A stretch of DNA of 16,478 nucleotides from Nonomuraea sp. (GTDB taxonomy: Bacteria > Actinomycetota > Actinomycetes > Streptosporangiales > Streptosporangiaceae): positions 1 through 16,478 of the forward strand of contig JABFVJ010000361.1 in assembly GCA_013362835.1 (NCBI GenBank), read 5' to 3'. The translations under genes were made by a program, and so were the position numbers. How positions within the stretch are numbered: the first letter of the stretch is position 1; each line of letters opens with the position of its first letter. Of this stretch, positions 14,149 through 16,478 are shown piece by piece. Under the pieces are notes generated by a model. That model was not told where the DNA came from, made no database searches, and saw only the letters and a list, made by a program, of their open reading frames with translations.

Positions 14149-14186
14149 GCAATTCTCGCCGCGCGTACATCCCCCAGGAGTCCCGT

Positions 14187-14489
14187 ATGAACGCGAGAAG
14201 GTGGGCGGCCGTCTGCGCCGCCCTGACGACCGGACTGGTCCTGGCCGCCACCCCGAGCGCCTCGGCCGCCCCCACGGGCTGCACCTACCAGCTCAACCAG
14301 GCCGAGCGCTGGGCCACGAGCTTCTGCGCGAGCGGCACCGGCGAGCACCGCATCCACGTCCTGCAGCGCCACTTCCTGCCGGAGGTCGGCCTGATCCCGA
14401 TCGAGGGCCCATGGGTGCCGGCCGGACAGACCTCCTACACCGGCATCACCCCGCACACCACCGTGAACGTCTGGGTGGACACCCGATGA
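14187..14489 (+). CDS. Small secreted protein of unknown function
   Basis: A 100-residue protein with a typical Sec signal peptide: basic start NARR, hydrophobic core AAVCAALTTGLVLAA, and the ASA-A cleavage motif after residue 27. The mature part is about 73 residues with two cysteines (C32 and C47) that could form one disulfide, and it is rich in Thr, His and Pro. No domain is recognised. A small extracellular beta protein or inhibitor is one possibility but is unsupported. The ATG at 14187 has a clear AGGAG at six bases. The gene has its own promoter with an overlapping palindrome, so expression is probably conditional. It converges on the next small gene with a 25-base gap. Confidence 0.75.
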   Translation: MNARRWAAVCAALTTGLVLAATPSASAAPTGCTYQLNQAERWATSFCASGTGEHRIHVLQRHFLPEVGLIPIEGPWVPAGQTSYTGITPHTTVNVWVDTR

Positions 14490-14514
14490 ACGCGAACGGA
14501 TACGGCGGCTTCCA

Positions 14515-14718
14515 TCACCGGCCGCGCCCGCGCCGCCTCCCGTAGGCCAGGTAGAGGACGGGCCCGAACGGCTGCGCGAAGATGCCCAGCCACCAGAGCC
14601 CCTTCCACCCGTGGATCTCCCGCTGCGGACGGAACCAGAGATCCACGGCGGCGACCCCGGTGAGCGCGACCTCCACCGAACCGAACCCGAGCAGCACCGC
14701 CCGCCGCCGCGTCGACAT
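14515..14718 (-). CDS. Small PLDc_N-like membrane protein
   Basis: A 67-residue protein with two hydrophobic segments: residues 7-28 (VLLGFGSVEVALTGVAAVDLW) and 42-59 (WWLGIFAQPFGPVLYLAY). Between them is a charged loop, and at the end an Arg-rich tail. The pattern of a conserved GLWWLGI..PFGPVLYL second helix matches the PLDc_N (phospholipase D nuclease N-terminal) family, which also occurs alone as short membrane proteins of unknown function. The start is ATG 14718, with GGAG four bases upstream. An ATG at 14733 would add five residues, but its GGAG is only two bases away. It lies between two convergent neighbours and is followed upstream by the GntR gene on the same strand, 61 bases away. 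Confidence 0.7.
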   Translation of the reverse strand: MSTRRRAVLLGFGSVEVALTGVAAVDLWFRPQREIHGWKGLWWLGIFAQPFGPVLYLAYGRRRGRGR

Positions 14719-14779
14719 GTCACTCCATCGCATGACTCCAGTCGTTACCCCACCCCGCCGGGGCTGACAAGGGCCGCGC

Positions 14780-15475
14780 TCACCGCCGGATCGCGATCTC
14801 GTACGAGTACCGGTCCCCGCGGTAGATCGACTTGGCCACCTCGACCGCCCTCCCCCGCCGGTCGTAGGCGACGCGCTCGACCAGCAGCGCCGGCGCCAGC
14901 GGCGCCGTCTCCAGCAGGCCGGCCTCCTCGGGCTCCAGCACGGTGGCCCTGATCGACTGCTCGGCCCGCTCCAGCCTGATGCCGTACGCGCCTTCGAGCA
15001 CCTCGTACAGCGAGCCGTCGAGCGGCCGGTCGAGCAGCCCCGGCACGAGGGTGGCGGGCACGCAGGCCCACTCCAGGCACATGGCCGAGCCGCCGGCCGT
15101 ACGCACCCGGCGCAGCCGTACCACGCTGTCGCCGGGACTGATGCCGAGCGCCTGCCCCACGCGCGCCCCGGCCGGCGTCTCGACCGCCTCCAGCAGCCGC
15201 GACCCCGGTTCCAGCCCCCGGGCGCGCATGTCCTCACTGAACGACGTCAGCTCGATCGTCTTGGCGATGCTCCGCTGGCTCACGTACGTGCCCGCGCCCC
15301 GCACCCGGTAGACCAGCCGATCGGTCTCCAGCCGGTCGACCGCCCTGCGCACGGTCAGCCTGCTCACCCCGAACTCCTCGGCGAGATCACGCTCGGCGGG
15401 CAGCCGGTCGCCCGGCTTCAGCTCGGTCTCGATGAGGGTGAGCAGGTGGGCGCTGAGCCGGCCGATCTTGGTCAC
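14780..15475 (-). CDS. GntR/HutC-family transcriptional regulator (UTRA domain)
   Basis: A 231-residue repressor-type regulator. The N-terminal winged helix-turn-helix (about 4-67) has the GntR hallmarks LKPGDRLPAERDLAEEFGVS (19-38) and TVRRAVDRLE, ending RGAGTYVSQ. The UTRA effector domain (about 75-228) follows, with LEPGSRLLEAVETP, CLEWACVPATLVPGL and the closing RGDRYSYEIAI strand. It belongs to the HutC/DasR/NagR type that senses sugar phosphates or small acids. The start is GTG 15475, with AGGAAG six bases upstream. The divergent NanE-like gene and the DasR-like site between them suggest it controls amino-sugar use and itself, with an amino-sugar phosphate as the likely effector. That last point is inference. 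Confidence 0.92.
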   Translation of the reverse strand: MTKIGRLSAHLLTLIETELKPGDRLPAERDLAEEFGVSRLTVRRAVDRLETDRLVYRVRGAGTYVSQRSIAKTIELTSFSEDMRARGLEPGSRLLEAVETPAGARVGQALGISPGDSVVRLRRVRTAGGSAMCLEWACVPATLVPGLLDRPLDGSLYEVLEGAYGIRLERAEQSIRATVLEPEEAGLLETAPLAPALLVERVAYDRRGRAVEVAKSIYRGDRYSYEIAIRR

Positions 15476-15504
15476 GGTGGTCTTCCTTGTCCAGATGCTC
15501 CTGC

Positions 15505-15534
15505 TTGACGCCCCGATCGTAATTGGGCTATACC
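15505..15534 (+). promoter_or_regulatory. Promoter of the NanE-like gene
   Basis: TTGACG (15505-15510) and TATACC (15529-15534) are spaced by 18 bases, facing the epimerase gene, with a predicted start near 15541. The -10 lies inside the palindrome ATTGG-n6-CCAAT, so a bound repressor would block it. Confidence 0.6.
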
Positions 15535-15545
15535 AATCCCGGCAA
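15516..15545 (-). promoter_or_regulatory. Promoter of the gntR regulator gene
   Basis: On the minus strand, TTGCCG (15545-15540) and TACGAT (15521-15516) are spaced by 18 bases and read toward the regulator. The spacer holds the whole palindromic operator, which fits autoregulation. The -35 is only a partial match. Confidence 0.45.
15522..15537. promoter_or_regulatory. Palindromic GntR-type operator, DasR-site-like
   Basis: ATTGGGCTATACCAAT has perfect ATTGG/CCAAT arms around a six-base centre. It differs at three positions from the DasR consensus A(C/T)TGGTCTAGACCA(G/C)T. It overlaps both divergent promoters, so one bound regulator could repress both genes. Confidence 0.7.
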
Positions 15546-15577
15546 CTGGAGGCCGCTTTGACCCCCATCTTGATGAA

Positions 15578-15593
15578 ATTGGGCTGTACCGCA
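15578..15593. promoter_or_regulatory. Second, degenerate operator copy at the nanE start
   Basis: ATTGGGCTGTACCGCA shares a 14-base direct repeat, AATTGGGCT(A/G)TACC, with the first operator 56 bases upstream (15521-15534 and 15577-15590). The right arm is degraded. It ends at the A of the proposed start codon. A TTGACC lies 14 bases before it, so it may be part of a duplicated promoter/operator module. Confidence 0.55.
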
Positions 15594-16441
15594 TGGACGA
15601 CCTGAAGCCCGGCCCGAACCGGGAACCGGCCCCCGAGCCGCCGCCGGCGACGGCGACGACCATGACGACCACGACGACCACGACGACCACGACGACCACG
15701 AGCGTGCGCGCCGGGGTGCCTCCGACGCGCGGGCTCACCGCCGCCGAAACGCCGGCGGCGGTGGCCGCGATCGAAGGCGGGCTGGTGGTGAGCTGCCAGG
15801 CCCCCGACGGCCATCCCCTCCGCGACCCGCACGTCATCGCGCTGCTCGCCCGCTGCGCCGAACTCGGCGGCGCCGTCGGCCTGCGCGTGAACGGCCCGGA
15901 AGACGTCCGCGCCGTCAAGGCCGTCACCTCCCTGCCCCTGATCGGCCTGCACAAGGTCCCCCGGCCTTCCGCCCGCCCCCTGATCACCCCCGGCTTCGCC
16001 CTGTGCGAGGCCCTGGTACGGGCCGGCGCCGACCTCATCGCCCTGGAGGTCACGGCGGAGGCCGAGTCCGTGCCGGGCGACCTCCTGAAACTGGTCGAGC
16101 GCGTACGCACGGACCTCGGCGTCCCCGTGATGGCCGACGTCTCCACGGTCGAGGAGGGCCTGCGAGCCTGGGAACACGGCGCGGACCTGGTCTCGACCAC
16201 ACTCTCCGGCTACACCCCCTACACCGCCCCACCAGGCAGGAACCCCGACCTCACCCTGGTCGGCGACCTCACCGCACAAGGCGTCCGTACGGTCGCCGAG
16301 GGCCGCCTCCGCACCGAGGCCCACGTGTCCGACGCCTTCACCAGGGGCGCCTGGTCAGTCGTCATCGGCACCGCGATCACCGACCCCCTCGCCCTCACCC
16401 ACCACCTCACCACCGCCACCCCCAAAGCAGACAACCGATGA
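15593..16441 (+). CDS. nanE: Putative N-acetylmannosamine-6-phosphate 2-epimerase (NanE-like) with low-complexity N-terminal extension
   Basis: A 282-residue protein whose residues 59-275 form a NanE TIM barrel. That enzyme interconverts ManNAc-6-P and GlcNAc-6-P in amino-sugar and sialic-acid use. Family motifs are GGLVVSCQA (62-70), GGAVGLRVNG (92-101), the likely catalytic lysine K121 (IGLHK), GADLIALEVT, MADVSTVEEG (180-189), STTLSGYT (201-208), AEGRL with E236, and VVIGTAITDP. Two points are odd. The usual ALDAT...RP motif reads ALEVTAEAES, and the first 58 residues are a Pro/Ala stretch then 12 threonines from a 9-bp repeat, whereas NanE usually starts about ten residues before GGLVVSCQ. 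The ATG at 15593 is the first in-frame one but lacks a ribosome-binding site. ATG 15662 or GTG 15704 could be the true start. It is regulated by the divergent GntR gene and overlaps the next gene by four bases. Confidence 0.85.
   Translation: MDDLKPGPNREPAPEPPPATATTMTTTTTTTTTTTTSVRAGVPPTRGLTAAETPAAVAAIEGGLVVSCQAPDGHPLRDPHVIALLARCAELGGAVGLRVNGPEDVRAVKAVTSLPLIGLHKVPRPSARPLITPGFALCEALVRAGADLIALEVTAEAESVPGDLLKLVERVRTDLGVPVMADVSTVEEGLRAWEHGADLVSTTLSGYTPYTAPPGRNPDLTLVGDLTAQGVRTVAEGRLRTEAHVSDAFTRGAWSVVIGTAITDPLALTHHLTTATPKADNR
15659..15700 (+). repeat. 9-bp tandem repeat encoding poly-threonine
   Basis: The unit ACCACGACG recurs at exact 9-base spacing (ACC at 15659, 15668, 15677, 15686 and 15695), about 4.6 copies, the first with ATG in place of ACG. 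It encodes 12 consecutive Thr codons. Copy-number change would keep the frame. Confidence 0.85.
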
Positions 16442-16478
16442 CACGCGGGGACCCCGCCACCAGCGTCCAACACGCCTC
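16438..16478 (+). CDS. Start of an unidentified gene cut by the window end
   Basis: An ATG at 16438 overlaps the epimerase stop by four bases (ATGA) and opens MTRGDPATSVQHA before the window ends. The overlap suggests translational coupling and a shared role in amino-sugar metabolism. A sugar kinase is common in this position, but thirteen residues do not allow a call. Confidence 0.5.
   Translation, partial: MTRGDPATSVQHA

Noticed and set aside
14486..14542. 18-codon plus-strand ORF overlapping the secreted-protein stop
   Set aside because: It has no ribosome-binding site, runs into the convergent gene, and its Arg/Pro composition looks random.
14753..14763. CCCCGCCGGGG palindrome between the gntR and PLDc_N genes, as a terminator
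   Set aside because: The arms leave a one-base loop, so no stable hairpin can form, and there is no T-tract.

Overview
The window is very GC-rich with strongly GC-biased third codon positions, GTG starts and many four-base ATGA gene overlaps. It reads as chromosomal DNA of a filamentous actinomycete. The gene types and style fit Streptosporangiaceae such as Nonomuraea, but that assignment is inference. No rRNA, tRNA, CRISPR, insertion sequence or phage gene was seen, and no gene-free stretch exceeds about 215 bases.

Bases 1-10034, minus strand, hold one long head-to-tail array. Read 5'->3' it starts with a NarK-type nitrate/nitrite transporter, then a molybdenum nitrate reductase (NasA type), a flavoprotein with a terminal [2Fe-2S] domain (NasB type), and nitrite reductase NirB and NirD. 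Together these form an assimilatory route nitrate -> nitrite -> ammonium. The five genes overlap by four bases at each junction. After a 47-base gap come three more coupled minus-strand genes: a class I SAM methyltransferase, a heme-oxygenase-like iron protein, and a family 2 glycosyltransferase that runs off the left edge. This trio is the least explained part of the window and may be a small biosynthetic cassette.

The 213-base region 10035-10247 separates narK from a small plus-strand membrane protein. It contains GlnR-box-like half-sites facing narK. An SSAT-like GNAT acetyltransferase (minus) converges on the membrane-protein gene across a strong hairpin. Bases 11164-14097 (plus) carry a TPR-type protein resembling the C-terminal part of large actinobacterial ATPase regulators, followed closely by an aldo/keto reductase. 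The TPR gene contains a 17-base exact match to the Illumina adapter, a possible assembly artefact.

Bases 14100-14734 hold a short secreted protein behind a sigma-70-like promoter with an overlapping inverted repeat, and a convergent 67-residue PLDc_N-like membrane protein. From 14780 to the right edge is an amino-sugar control unit. A GntR/HutC regulator (minus) is divergent from a NanE-like N-acetylmannosamine-6-phosphate 2-epimerase (plus), which is coupled to a further gene cut by the window end. Two DasR-site-like operators lie between them. One sits in overlapping divergent promoters, and the epimerase has an unusual poly-threonine N-terminal extension encoded by a 9-bp tandem repeat.
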